64,000 nt of DNA from CAZESS01 sp964414415. GTDB lineage: Archaea > Thermoplasmatota > E2 > UBA202 > DSCA01. The first letter of the stretch is position 1; each line of letters begins with the position of its first letter. A program made the position numbers and the translations under genes. This document shows, one piece after another, positions 52,821 to 61,309 of this stretch. The stretch lies in contig CAYPWJ010000003.1 in assembly GCA_964414415.1 (NCBI GenBank), forward strand, positions 1 through 64,000, read 5' to 3'. The notes beneath the pieces were generated by a model. The model saw nothing but the letters and a program-made list of their open reading frames with translations, made no database searches and was not told the DNA's origin.

Positions 52821-53128
52821 TTGGAGTTGACATAAAAGAACCGGAACGCGAATGCACCGACCCCAACTGCCCGTTTCACGGCACACTGTCAGTCCACGGT
52901 GCCGCATTGACCGGCACGGTGGTGTCCACGGCGATGGACAAGACCGTCGTTGTACGCAAGCAGCGGATGCATCGCGTGCCGAAGTACCAGCGCTACGAGA
53001 AGCGAAGCAGCCGGTACAAGGCACATCTGCCCGGCTGCATCGACGTGGAGCAGGGCGACGAGGTAACGGTCATGGAATGCCGCCCGTTGAGCAAAACGGT
53101 GTCGTTCGTGGTGGTGGAGAAACAATGA
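52817..53128 (+). CDS. rps17: ribosomal protein uS17
   Basis: A 103-residue archaeal uS17. It has the N-terminal CTDPNCPFHG element found in archaea and eukaryotes, and the OB-fold signature GTVVSTAMDKTVVV and ECRPLSKTVSFVVV. ATGA overlaps join it to Rnp1 and to uL14. Confidence 0.97.
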   Translation: MIGVDIKEPERECTDPNCPFHGTLSVHGAALTGTVVSTAMDKTVVVRKQRMHRVPKYQRYEKRSSRYKAHLPGCIDVEQGDEVTVMECRPLSKTVSFVVVEKQ

Positions 53129-53523
53129 GAGGCATCTCTTCGAAGGTCACGAAGGGCGTGAACACCGGCAGCCGCCTGGACTGCGTGGACAACACCGGTG
53201 CCAGGGTCGTCGAGGTGGTGTCGGTGAAGCACATCAAGACCACGCGCCGGCAGCAGCCCGCAGCGGGCGTCGGCGACAAGATCGTTGTCAGCGTCAAGAA
53301 AGGCCGGCCTGAGATGAAGCGGCAGCTGTTCGAGGCCGTCGTCGTCAGGCAGCGTCGGCCGTATCATCGTGCAGACGGCATGAGCATCCAGTTTGAGGAC
53401 AACGCCGCCGTGATTGTTACGCCGGAAGGCGACCTGAAGGGCTCGGCTGTCAAGGGCCCCGTGGCGCGTGAGGCGGCGGAGCGATGGCCCCGGATCGCGG
53501 CAACGGCGTCAATGATTGTGTGA
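53125..53523 (+). CDS. rpl14: ribosomal protein uL14
   Basis: A 132-residue uL14, which contacts aIF6 and forms an intersubunit bridge. Conserved segments are DCVDNTGARVVEVVSV, GVGDKIVVSVKKG, and the C-terminal FEDNAAVIVTPEGDLKGSAV. The start overlaps the uS17 stop. Confidence 0.97.
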   Translation: MRGISSKVTKGVNTGSRLDCVDNTGARVVEVVSVKHIKTTRRQQPAAGVGDKIVVSVKKGRPEMKRQLFEAVVVRQRRPYHRADGMSIQFEDNAAVIVTPEGDLKGSAVKGPVAREAAERWPRIAATASMIV

Positions 53524-53527
53524 TACC

Positions 53528-54241
53528 ATGAAATCGAAGCAGCCACGAAAACAGCGGAAGAGATATCACGACGCCCCGCTCCACAAGAAGCGGAGCCGCC
53601 TTGCATCGCACCTGGCAGATGACCTTATCGTCAAATACGGCAAGCGCAGCATCCCCGTCGTTCGGGGTGACACCGTCAAGGTCGTCCGCGGTGACTTCAA
53701 GGGCCACTCTGACAAGGTGCGCGACGTGTATCTGGACGACCAGACCGTCGAGATCGAGGGCGCGGTTACCTCCAAGGTGGACGGCAGCAAGGTACCGCGG
53801 GCTATTCATTGCTCGAACGTCATCATCACCAAGCTCAATCTCACTGATCCCTGGCGGCGGCGGAAACTCGAGCGCGGTCTCTCCAAGGAACAGAGGGAAG
53901 AAATCGAGCGGGAGGCCGAGGAGCAGATCATCGAGCAGCAACGCATGGAGGAGGAAGCGGCTGCGGCGGAAGAAGCCGAGGCCGAGGCGGCGGAGGAGGC
54001 GGAACCAGAAGCAGCACCGGCTGAGGAAATCCCCGGGGAAGAGATTCCTGAGGAACCGGCCGAGGCTGAAGAGCTTCCCGAGGAGCCCGCAGAGGAAGCG
54101 GAACTGGAGCAGGAAACCATCAAGGCCGATATGGACGAATCGGAAACCGAGACGGGTGAAGAACCTGAAGGAGAACCCGTCGAACCGGAGATCGAAGACG
54201 CTGAGGAAAGTGAATCGGTAGAGGAAGAAGAGGAGAAATGA
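53528..54241 (+). CDS. rpl24: ribosomal protein uL24 with long acidic C-terminal extension
   Basis: A 237-residue uL24. Residues 1-120 are the normal protein (SIPVVRGDTVKVVRGDFKG, KPxRAIHCSNV-type region). From about 125 to the end it carries a Glu/Ala/Pro-rich tail (EAEEQIIEQQ, then EEEAAAAEEAEAEAAEEAE). This nearly doubles the usual archaeal length of about 120. The tail is in frame and ends 4 nt before eS4. Such acidic tails may shield the protein before assembly or bind basic partners; that is inference. The uL14 stop lies in its GTGATACC leader. Confidence 0.95.
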   Translation: MKSKQPRKQRKRYHDAPLHKKRSRLASHLADDLIVKYGKRSIPVVRGDTVKVVRGDFKGHSDKVRDVYLDDQTVEIEGAVTSKVDGSKVPRAIHCSNVIITKLNLTDPWRRRKLERGLSKEQREEIEREAEEQIIEQQRMEEEAAAAEEAEAEAAEEAEPEAAPAEEIPGEEIPEEPAEAEELPEEPAEEAELEQETIKADMDESETETGEEPEGEPVEPEIEDAEESESVEEEEEK

Positions 54242-54245
54242 TATA

Positions 54246-54950
54246 ATGTCACACATGAAACGTGTTACCGTCCCGCGGACGTGGCCCGTCGAGCGAAAAA
54301 CGCACACCTGGTCGCTGCATCCGTCGCTGGGCCCGCATCCCGTCGAGCAGAGCATCCCGCTCGCCTTTGTACTGCGTGACTACCTCGGGTATGCCGACAC
54401 TGCAGGGGAGGCCCGTCACGTTATCGCCTCCCGCGAGGTGATGGTTGACGGCGCTGTGCGAACCGACCCGCGGTTTTCATGCGGATTGATGGACGTGATC
54501 TCGCTTCCCACGGCGGACGAACACTACCGGCTGCTCGTCGACGCGAAGGGAACCATCAGGCTCGTACCTGTCAACGCAGACGATGCCGCCTGGAAGCTCT
54601 GCCGCGTGCAGAACAAGACCACGGTGAAAGGCGGCACGACGCAGCTCAACCTCCACGACGGCCGAAACTGCGTCGTGGAGCAGGACCACGGCACCGGCGA
54701 CGTAGTGAAACTGGCGGTGCCCGACCAGGAAATACTGGAGACGTTTCCGTTTGCCCCGGGAAGCACAGCCCTGGTGACGAACGGAAAACATGCCGGTGAA
54801 ATCGCGCCGATAACCGCCATCACGACCACGAGGAGCTCCCGTCCCAACGTCGTCGAGCTGGAGGGATTCTCCACCATTGAGCCCTACGTGTTCGTCGTCG
54901 GAACAGACACCGCATTGATTACCGTTCCCGAGGTGAGCGTCTATGAATGA
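54246..54950 (+). CDS. rps4e: ribosomal protein eS4
   Basis: A 234-residue eS4, an archaeal/eukaryal small-subunit protein with S4, central and KOW domains (VERKTHTWSLHPSLGPHP, REVMVDGAVRTDPRF, ALVTNGKHAGEIAPI). It lies in its canonical place between uL24 and uL5 and overlaps uL5 by 8 nt. Confidence 0.97.
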   Translation: MSHMKRVTVPRTWPVERKTHTWSLHPSLGPHPVEQSIPLAFVLRDYLGYADTAGEARHVIASREVMVDGAVRTDPRFSCGLMDVISLPTADEHYRLLVDAKGTIRLVPVNADDAAWKLCRVQNKTTVKGGTTQLNLHDGRNCVVEQDHGTGDVVKLAVPDQEILETFPFAPGSTALVTNGKHAGEIAPITAITTTRSSRPNVVELEGFSTIEPYVFVVGTDTALITVPEVSVYE

Positions 54951-55461
54951 GACTATGAATGAGATGAAGTCGCTCAAGATTGAAAAGATAACGGTCAACA
55001 TCGGCGTTGGAGAGGGCGGCGAACGGCTGCGGAAAGCCCGGCAGGTGCTGGAAGAGGTGACCGGGCAGGACGCCATCCTCACCACGTCGAAAACCATCAA
55101 CAAGGACTGGGCCATCAGACAGGACATGCCCATCGGCTGCAAGGTGACGTTGCGGGACGACAAGGCAACTGATTTCCTCAAGCGGGCGCTGTCCACCAGG
55201 AACAACCGGATAGTGGACTGGTCGTTTGACGAGCAGGGCAACGTCTCGTTCGGTATCCCCGATCACACTGATTTCGAGGGCATGAAATACGACCCGGACA
55301 TCGGGGTGTTCGGCATGGACGTGTGTATCACAATCGAGCGACCTGGCTTCCGGGTGAAGAAACGCCGGGTACGACCGCGGAAGATACCGAAGCGCCATCG
55401 CGTCTCGCCCGAGGAATCAATGGAGTTTTTGGAAGAAGCATTTGACGTCGAGGTGGTCTGA
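54943..55461 (+). CDS. rpl5: ribosomal protein uL5
   Basis: A 172-residue archaeal uL5, which binds 5S rRNA. Conserved parts are KITVNIGVGEGGERL, GCKVTLRDDKATDFL and FGMDVCITIERPGFRV. The first ATG is followed by a second in the sequence MNETMNEM; either could be used. Confidence 0.97.
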   Translation: MNETMNEMKSLKIEKITVNIGVGEGGERLRKARQVLEEVTGQDAILTTSKTINKDWAIRQDMPIGCKVTLRDDKATDFLKRALSTRNNRIVDWSFDEQGNVSFGIPDHTDFEGMKYDPDIGVFGMDVCITIERPGFRVKKRRVRPRKIPKRHRVSPEESMEFLEEAFDVEVV

Positions 55462-55463
55462 CC

Positions 55464-55622
55464 ATGGTAAAGATAAAGGAGAAAGAGGAAGAGTACGGCC
55501 GACAGGAGGGCTGCATCCGCTGCGGGCGGAAACGCGGCATCATCCGGAAATACGGGCTTCGACTCTGCCGCCAGTGCTTCCGGGAGACGGCGGAGGAAAT
55601 CGGCTTCAAGAAGTACTCCTGA
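55464..55622 (+). CDS. rps14: ribosomal protein uS14 (zinc type)
   Basis: A 52-residue uS14, short enough to be missed by ORF callers. It carries the two CxxC pairs of the zinc-binding form (CIRCGRKRG and LCRQCFRE) and ends in ETAEEIGFKKYS. It starts 2 nt after the uL5 stop. The usual next genes (uS8, uL6 and on) do not follow. Confidence 0.96.
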   Translation: MVKIKEKEEEYGRQEGCIRCGRKRGIIRKYGLRLCRQCFRETAEEIGFKKYS

Positions 55623-55667
55623 CCTTTACCGTAAATCTAAAAAGAACGCCCAGATACCAGTATACAG

Positions 55668-57428
55668 ATGACCATGGAATCGGGCGATGCGTATACCAGG
55701 CAGCCCATCGTGCTGGTGTCAGGGCACGTCGACCACGGCAAGACGACGTTGCTCGACCATATCCGGGGTACGACCGTCACGATGCGGGAGGCCGGTGCTA
55801 TCACCCAGCACATCGGCGCCACCGAGGTGCCCATCGATATCATCCAGGAGCTCTGCGGCTCGCTGTTGAAGGGAGACCGGTTCGACATCCCCGGGCTGCT
55901 GTTCATCGACACGCCCGGTCATCACGCGTTTACCACGCTGCGGGCACGCGGCGGCGCGCTCGCCGACCTGGCCGTCGTCGTCGTGGACATCAACGACGGC
56001 CTGATGCCCCAGTCGCTTGAAGCGATCGACATTCTGAAGAAATACAGGACGCCGTTCATCCTGGCGGTCAACAAGATCGACACCATCCAGGGCTGGCGGC
56101 AGACGGACGGCTGCATCGACGACCGTCTGGACCAGCAGATCTCTCGCACCCGGGAGATATTCGAGGAAAACTTTTACGAGATCGTCGAGGGACTCTACGA
56201 CCGGGGTTTTTCCTCTGACCGCTACGACCGCATCCGGAATTTCACCTCGAACGTGGCCCTTGTTCCAGTCTCCGCGAAGACCGGTGAAGGCGTCGCCGAA
56301 CTGCTCATGGTGATGGTTGGGCTCGCGCAGCGGTATCTCGGAAACAGCCTGCAGACAGCGGCGCGGCCCGCCGAGGGAACCGTGCTTGAGGTAAAGGAGG
56401 AAAAAGGCCTTGGAACGACTGTCGACGTCATCATCCACAGCGGCGTGATCAGGGCTGACGACCGGATCGTCGTCGGCGGACGCAACGGCCCCATCGTCAC
56501 CTCTGTCAGGGCGCTGCTGAAGCCACGCCCCCTCGACGAGATACGCGATCCCTCGGAGCGATTCAAACACGTGGAGGATGCACGGGCGGCCACCGGCGTC
56601 AAGATAGCGGCACCGGATCTCGATGACGTGTTTGCCGGTGCTCCCCTGCGGGTGGCCGGCGCCGACGTCGAGGCGGATGTCGACGCCATCGAGGACGAAA
56701 TGAAGATAGACATCCCGACGGACGATGAAGGCATCATCGTCAAGGCGGATGCCATCGGCTCCCTGGAGGCGCTTGCCACGCTGCTGGAGGACACGAAGCT
56801 CCGCAAGGCTGAGGTCGGCAGCATCTCGAAGAAGGAAGTGATAGAGGCCTCCACCAACGAGGATCCGCTCCACCGCGTCGTGCTTGGCTTCAACGCCCCG
56901 GTGCTCCCCGAGGCCAAGGAGGCCGTCCGTGACTCCGACGTGACAATCATCCAGAGCCCCGTCATCCATACCATCCTGGAGGAGCTGGAGGACTGGCAGG
57001 AGAAACGAAAGCGGGAGCTCGAGGAGCAGAAACGAGAGGAAATCACCCATCCCGGCGAGGTGCTCTTCCTGCCGGACTGCACGTTCCGGGTGAGCAAGCC
57101 CGCGGTCATCGGCGTGCGGGTGCTCGCCGGGGAGATACGGCCGATGCAGCGATTGATGCGCCAGGACGGCACCACCGTCGGCAGGATAAAAAGCATCCAG
57201 CAGGAGCAGCAGACCATCGACAAGGCCACGCAGGGGATGGAGGTCGCCATCGCCCTCGAGGGCGCCACCGTCGGCCGGCAGATCAAGCCCGAGCAGACGC
57301 TCTACGTCGACATTCCATCCCGGGAGGCGCAGCAGCTGGCGGACATGGACCTGTCGCCGGAGGAGCAGGACGTCCTCGACAAGGTCACCAGGATAAAACG
57401 AGAAGAGGACGCCTTCTGGGGCATCTAG
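55668..57428 (+). CDS. infB: translation initiation factor aIF5B
   Basis: A 586-residue GTPase that joins ribosomal subunits and positions initiator tRNA. G motifs are GHVDHGKTTLLDHIRGT (G1), IDTPGHHAFTTLRARGG (G3) and AVNKIDTIQGW (G4). Domains II to IV follow with normal archaeal length. No intein is present, although this G1 region is a known intein site in other archaea. It lies 45 nt after uS14, where uS8 would normally be. Confidence 0.97.
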   Translation: MTMESGDAYTRQPIVLVSGHVDHGKTTLLDHIRGTTVTMREAGAITQHIGATEVPIDIIQELCGSLLKGDRFDIPGLLFIDTPGHHAFTTLRARGGALADLAVVVVDINDGLMPQSLEAIDILKKYRTPFILAVNKIDTIQGWRQTDGCIDDRLDQQISRTREIFEENFYEIVEGLYDRGFSSDRYDRIRNFTSNVALVPVSAKTGEGVAELLMVMVGLAQRYLGNSLQTAARPAEGTVLEVKEEKGLGTTVDVIIHSGVIRADDRIVVGGRNGPIVTSVRALLKPRPLDEIRDPSERFKHVEDARAATGVKIAAPDLDDVFAGAPLRVAGADVEADVDAIEDEMKIDIPTDDEGIIVKADAIGSLEALATLLEDTKLRKAEVGSISKKEVIEASTNEDPLHRVVLGFNAPVLPEAKEAVRDSDVTIIQSPVIHTILEELEDWQEKRKRELEEQKREEITHPGEVLFLPDCTFRVSKPAVIGVRVLAGEIRPMQRLMRQDGTTVGRIKSIQQEQQTIDKATQGMEVAIALEGATVGRQIKPEQTLYVDIPSREAQQLADMDLSPEEQDVLDKVTRIKREEDAFWGI

Positions 57429-57458
57429 CGGTCTCTCCATCGGTGAGAGCGGCGGCTG

Positions 57459-58058
57459 TCAGCCCAGGGACATCGCTTCCGCGATTTTTTCTTTGCAGTG
57501 ACGCTGCAGCTCATCCGGCGACCGGGTGGCGTCAAGGATAACGAAGCGGTCCTCCTCCCGGGCGAGACGACGGTAGTTTTCCTGCACCCGCCTGAGGAAC
57601 GCACGATGCTCAAAGGGAGACAGCGCCCGGCCGTCGATGCGGCGGAGTGCCTCCCCCGGGTCGAGCACGAAGAGAAAGGTGATATCCGGCGTGACGCAGA
57701 ACGGGCGGTGGAGGTCACGGAGCCACCTGACGGGATCGTCAATCTGCCCGAGATGGACGGCCTGGTAGGCGATGGTGGAGTCCATGTACCGGTCGCAGAG
57801 CACCAGCTTGTCTGCATCGAGCTGCTCCCGGATGTGCCTGGTGTGCTCTATCCTGTCAGCCATGAAGAGAAACGCGGTCGTCGCAGCGGCTCGCTTCTCC
57901 GCCACGGCCCGGTCAACCATGTCGCCCAGCCAGGTGTCAGTCGGCTCCTTCGTCCAGGCGACGTCGTGCTGCCCGCTGAGCGTCCGGGCGAGGCGGCGCG
58001 ACACCGTCGTTTTGCCGGAGCCGTCGATGCCTTCGAAGGTGAACAACCAGCCGGCCAT
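57459..58058 (-). CDS. tmk: thymidylate kinase
   Basis: A 199-residue dTMP kinase. P-loop FEGIDGSGKTTVSRRLA is at about 8-24, the DR(Y/H) motif is in LCDRYMDSTIAYQ, and the lid region follows. It makes dTDP for DNA synthesis. It is the last gene of a minus-strand group after the Ig-repeat gene and the TrmJ-like gene, and is convergent with aIF5B. Confidence 0.95.
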   Translation of the reverse strand: MAGWLFTFEGIDGSGKTTVSRRLARTLSGQHDVAWTKEPTDTWLGDMVDRAVAEKRAAATTAFLFMADRIEHTRHIREQLDADKLVLCDRYMDSTIAYQAVHLGQIDDPVRWLRDLHRPFCVTPDITFLFVLDPGEALRRIDGRALSPFEHRAFLRRVQENYRRLAREEDRFVILDATRSPDELQRHCKEKIAEAMSLG

Positions 58059-58095
58059 ACAGGTGAATGGCAGCCGGGCTATTAAACGTATATGG

Positions 58096-58791
58096 TCACC
58101 GGCGCCGCGCTCGCTTGAGGACGCCCATCAGGGTATGGTACTCCCATTTGGAGAGCATCGCCCGCCCGATGATACGCCGGAACATCACCGATGTCTTGTC
58201 CCGCTTGTGCTCCGGGTAGCCGGTGGCCTCGAGCAGCTGGTCGAAACGCCGGTACAGCAGCTCCTTTTCACGGCGGTCGGTCCGACGGGTCACCGGCGCT
58301 GCGGCGTCGTCGGCCGTCAGGGCGTAGAGGGTGACCGCCACGGCGTGCGAGAGATTCATCGACTGGTAGGCATCCGACGTGGGAATATGGATCAACGCGT
58401 CACAGCGCCGTATCTCGTCGTTGAGCAGCCCGTAGTCCTCCCTGCCGAAGGCGAGGCCGACGCGTCCCTCGAGAGCCGCAACGCGGTCGGCGAACGTGGG
58501 GAGCGAGAGCGCGCTGCGGAGATGCTTTTTTTCACTGGTCGTCTCGATAGCCGAGGTACCCGCGAGGTAGGCGACCTCCCGCGCCGCGTCGGCAAACGTC
58601 TCGACGACCGCGCCGTCGTCGAGCACCGGCTGCGCGTGGACCGCCATCGTCCTGCATCGCTCATCGTCAAGCGAAAACGGCGGGGAGACCACCAGCAGCT
58701 CGTGGACGCCGAAGTTCAACATCGCCCGGGCTGCAGCGCCGACGTTGCCGGGGTATTTTGGCTCGACGAGGATGACCGCAAAGGAAGCCAT
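58096..58791 (-). CDS. TrmJ-like SPOUT RNA methyltransferase
   Basis: A 231-residue SpoU/TrmH-class methyltransferase. SPOUT knot motifs are VILVEPKYPGNVGAAARAM (motif 1), GLAFGREDYGLLNDE (motif 2) and SMNLSHAVAVTLYAL (motif 3). This is the pattern of archaeal TrmJ, which 2'-O-methylates tRNA at position 32. A C-terminal helical region (about 170-231) fits the family. It begins 3 nt after the stop of a large secreted-protein gene. Confidence 0.88.
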   Translation of the reverse strand: MASFAVILVEPKYPGNVGAAARAMLNFGVHELLVVSPPFSLDDERCRTMAVHAQPVLDDGAVVETFADAAREVAYLAGTSAIETTSEKKHLRSALSLPTFADRVAALEGRVGLAFGREDYGLLNDEIRRCDALIHIPTSDAYQSMNLSHAVAVTLYALTADDAAAPVTRRTDRREKELLYRRFDQLLEATGYPEHKRDKTSVMFRRIIGRAMLSKWEYHTLMGVLKRARRR

Positions 58792-58794
58792 CGG

Positions 58795-61251
58795 CTAGAA
58801 GCTGAAGATCGACACGACGACGGTGCCGCTGGTCGCGGTCCGCCCGGCGTGGTCCGCCGCGGTGACGTGCAGCGCCCTGGTGCCGATGTCGCTGGACCAC
58901 GTCCACTGGTAGGGCGGCTGCAGGTCGATGTTTTCAGGCTCGTCGTTGACCCAGAAGGTCACCTCGTCGACGCCCGACGCGTCGTCCGCCGCCGTGGCGA
59001 TGACGGTGAGCTGGCCGAACGAGACGGTTCTGCCGCTGGCCAGGGGGATAACCGGACGGTCGAACAGGTAGAGATAGCCGATAGCCGGGCGCATCAGCGA
59101 CACCGATGGTGCCTCGGTGTCCACCTTCACGGTGGTGGAGGTGGTGTCCTCGACGGTGCCCTGGCTGTCGACGGAGTAAAACTCGAGGACGTTGACGCCC
59201 TCGCTGCTGACGTTGAACGGGCCGGTGTAGGTCTGCCACGCCGTGCTGCCCACCCGGTACATGGTGTAGTTGATACCGTCGGGGTCGCTGGCCGTCAGTG
59301 TTACCTGGACGCTATCGAGATACCAGCCGTTGTCGCCGTCCGGCTGCGCGGGATTGAACGTTGCCACGGTGGTGGGGACGGTGATGTTTATCTTGAAGGT
59401 GACGCTGTCCACGGGCTCCACGTTGCCGGCGTTGTCCACGGAGTAAAAGTCGACCTGGTAGTAGCCGTTGCTCGACACCATGAACGGAGCGGTGTAGGTC
59501 GTCCATGTCCCGTTGTTGACGCGGTACATGGTGTCGTTGACGCCGGAGTCGTCGTCCGTCGCGCTGAGGGTCACCTCGACGGGGGAGGCATACCAGCCGT
59601 CGGGGCCGTCCGGCGACGACGGATTCAACGTCGCTGTCGTGTCAGGCGGCGTGACGTCGCCGGCCGAGGTCACGGTGAACTGGTAGGTGCTGCTGATGAC
59701 GCCGTTTCCGAGCACGTCGACGGCGTAGATGGTGTAGTTGTAGGTGCCGAGCACCGAGTAGCTCTCGTTGCGGTAGTAGGTGGTGCAGTGGATGTAGTCC
59801 ATGGTGAAGTTGGCCGTGGAGCCATCCGGGTATTCCACCTCCACGTAGAGACTGTCGACGCCGGCGCCGTCGTCGGTGGACTGGCAGGAGATGTTGACGT
59901 GGCCGCCCTGTGACTGCTCGCCCGGCGTCGCCTGGACGCTCGAGATGCCGGGCGGCGTGTCGTCGACCCGATGGGTATGGTTGCGGACTGGTTCCCGGTT
60001 GCCTGCACGGTCGTCGCTGTAGAACTCCAGGTAGTGCAGGCCGTCCCCGGTCACGGTGAAGTTAGCCGTATATAGATTGAAGTTGTCGTTGCGACCGACG
60101 CCGCTACCCGGCGACGGCGTCCAGCCGCCATGCCAGACGCGGTAATAGGTGGCGTTGACGCCGGTCAACGCGTCGCTGGCGGTGAAATTGAAGACGGTGG
60201 ACGAGGTGACGTAGCTGCCGTAGCGCGGGCCGGCCAGGTGCTTGCTCGTCGCCGGAGCGGTGGTGTCGACGCCGAGGTCGTCGTCTGCAGCGCCCGGGGC
60301 GGCCTCCTGGTTGGTGGCGTTGTCCGTCGCCCGGGTGTACAGCTCGTAGTAGCCGTCACCCGCCGGGGCGGTAAAGCTGAACTGCCATGGCTGGCTGCTG
60401 TCCGTGGCGAACGAGGTCCATGACCCCCATGATGCATTGTCGGAGCTGTATCGATAGTACAGCGTGACGTCTCCGACGCCGGAGAGCCCATCCGTGGCGG
60501 TGACGTTGACAGATACAGGCGTTGCACCGTGCCAGTAGGATATCGGGTCGACGCTGGAGGATGGCGGGGTGACGTCGTAGCCCGCCTGTTCCTCTATCGG
60601 GGGTGGTGTCTCAAGGTTGCCGGCGGTGTCCCGCGCTCTGGCCTTGAACTCGTAATATCCCGTTCCGTTGGTGAAGGTAAACTGCCATTGCCATGGCGAC
60701 GCGGTGTCGGTGGCGAACGAGGTCCATGACTCCCAGGATGCATTGTCGGAGCTGTACCGGTAGAGCAGCGTCACTCTGTCGACCTGGTAGTTGTCGCTGG
60801 CGGTCGCGGTGACGGTGGCGTTGTCGTTGTACCAGTACCGCGGCAGCGTATCCACGGAGCTGCCAGGCGGCGTGGTGTCCTCCACGGTAAAGTTCTGTGA
60901 CGGGTCACTGGAGGTATTCCACCCGCTGGCGTTGCGGGCTTTGACGACGTAGGTGTAGGTGCCAAGCGGGTCCGGGTAGCTGTAGCTTTGATTGAAATAC
61001 CAGGTGGAGGCCCCGGCGCTGTCCATGGAGTAGTTGCCCATCTGGGTGGCGTTGGGATATGATATCTCCACCCATGCCTCCGCGGCGTCGGTGATGTCGG
61101 CGGTGATGTTGACGGCGCCCGGCACCTCGACCGGGTCAGGTGTCTCGGTGACGGAATTTATGTCAGGCTGCGCGAACGCCATGCAGGCAGCCAGTGTGAC
61201 AAGCAGTGCTATACCAGGCAGTATCCATTTCTTTCCCGTGTGCTTTCCCAT
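58795..61251 (-). CDS. secreted Ig-repeat surface protein (818 aa)
   Basis: An exported protein with about eight Ig-like domains of 80-100 residues. The N-terminus is LPGIALLVTLAACMAFAQPD, in which LAAC resembles a lipobox and AFA|Q a signal peptidase site. Repeats carry phrases such as LLYRYSSDNASW, DNAGNVEPVDSVTFK and TMYRVNNGTWTTYTAPF. The last 80-85 residues (from about 735) form the shared C-terminal module (GYLYLFDRPVIPLASGRTV ... PPYQWTWSSDIG), ending in VSIFSF. Many N-x-S/T sequons suggest heavy glycosylation. TATA GTTTTATAACC lies about 25 nt before the ATG (leaderless). Role unknown; likely adhesion or envelope. Confidence 0.82.
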   Translation of the reverse strand: MGKHTGKKWILPGIALLVTLAACMAFAQPDINSVTETPDPVEVPGAVNITADITDAAEAWVEISYPNATQMGNYSMDSAGASTWYFNQSYSYPDPLGTYTYVVKARNASGWNTSSDPSQNFTVEDTTPPGSSVDTLPRYWYNDNATVTATASDNYQVDRVTLLYRYSSDNASWESWTSFATDTASPWQWQFTFTNGTGYYEFKARARDTAGNLETPPPIEEQAGYDVTPPSSSVDPISYWHGATPVSVNVTATDGLSGVGDVTLYYRYSSDNASWGSWTSFATDSSQPWQFSFTAPAGDGYYELYTRATDNATNQEAAPGAADDDLGVDTTAPATSKHLAGPRYGSYVTSSTVFNFTASDALTGVNATYYRVWHGGWTPSPGSGVGRNDNFNLYTANFTVTGDGLHYLEFYSDDRAGNREPVRNHTHRVDDTPPGISSVQATPGEQSQGGHVNISCQSTDDGAGVDSLYVEVEYPDGSTANFTMDYIHCTTYYRNESYSVLGTYNYTIYAVDVLGNGVISSTYQFTVTSAGDVTPPDTTATLNPSSPDGPDGWYASPVEVTLSATDDDSGVNDTMYRVNNGTWTTYTAPFMVSSNGYYQVDFYSVDNAGNVEPVDSVTFKINITVPTTVATFNPAQPDGDNGWYLDSVQVTLTASDPDGINYTMYRVGSTAWQTYTGPFNVSSEGVNVLEFYSVDSQGTVEDTTSTTVKVDTEAPSVSLMRPAIGYLYLFDRPVIPLASGRTVSFGQLTVIATAADDASGVDEVTFWVNDEPENIDLQPPYQWTWSSDIGTRALHVTAADHAGRTATSGTVVVSIFSF

Positions 61252-61309
61252 GTACTGATAATAAAATTATGGTTATAAAACATTCGGTAGCGGAGCATCG
61301 AGCCAGGGG

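Noticed and set aside
55719..57440. 573-residue open frame antisense to aIF5B
   Set aside because: The plus strand is unambiguously aIF5B; the antisense translation has no recognisable domain.
57772..59913. 713-residue open frame on the plus strand
   Set aside because: It runs antisense to thymidylate kinase, TrmJ and an Ig-repeat gene, with Arg/Val/Gly/His-rich composition and no motif; a GC-driven shadow.
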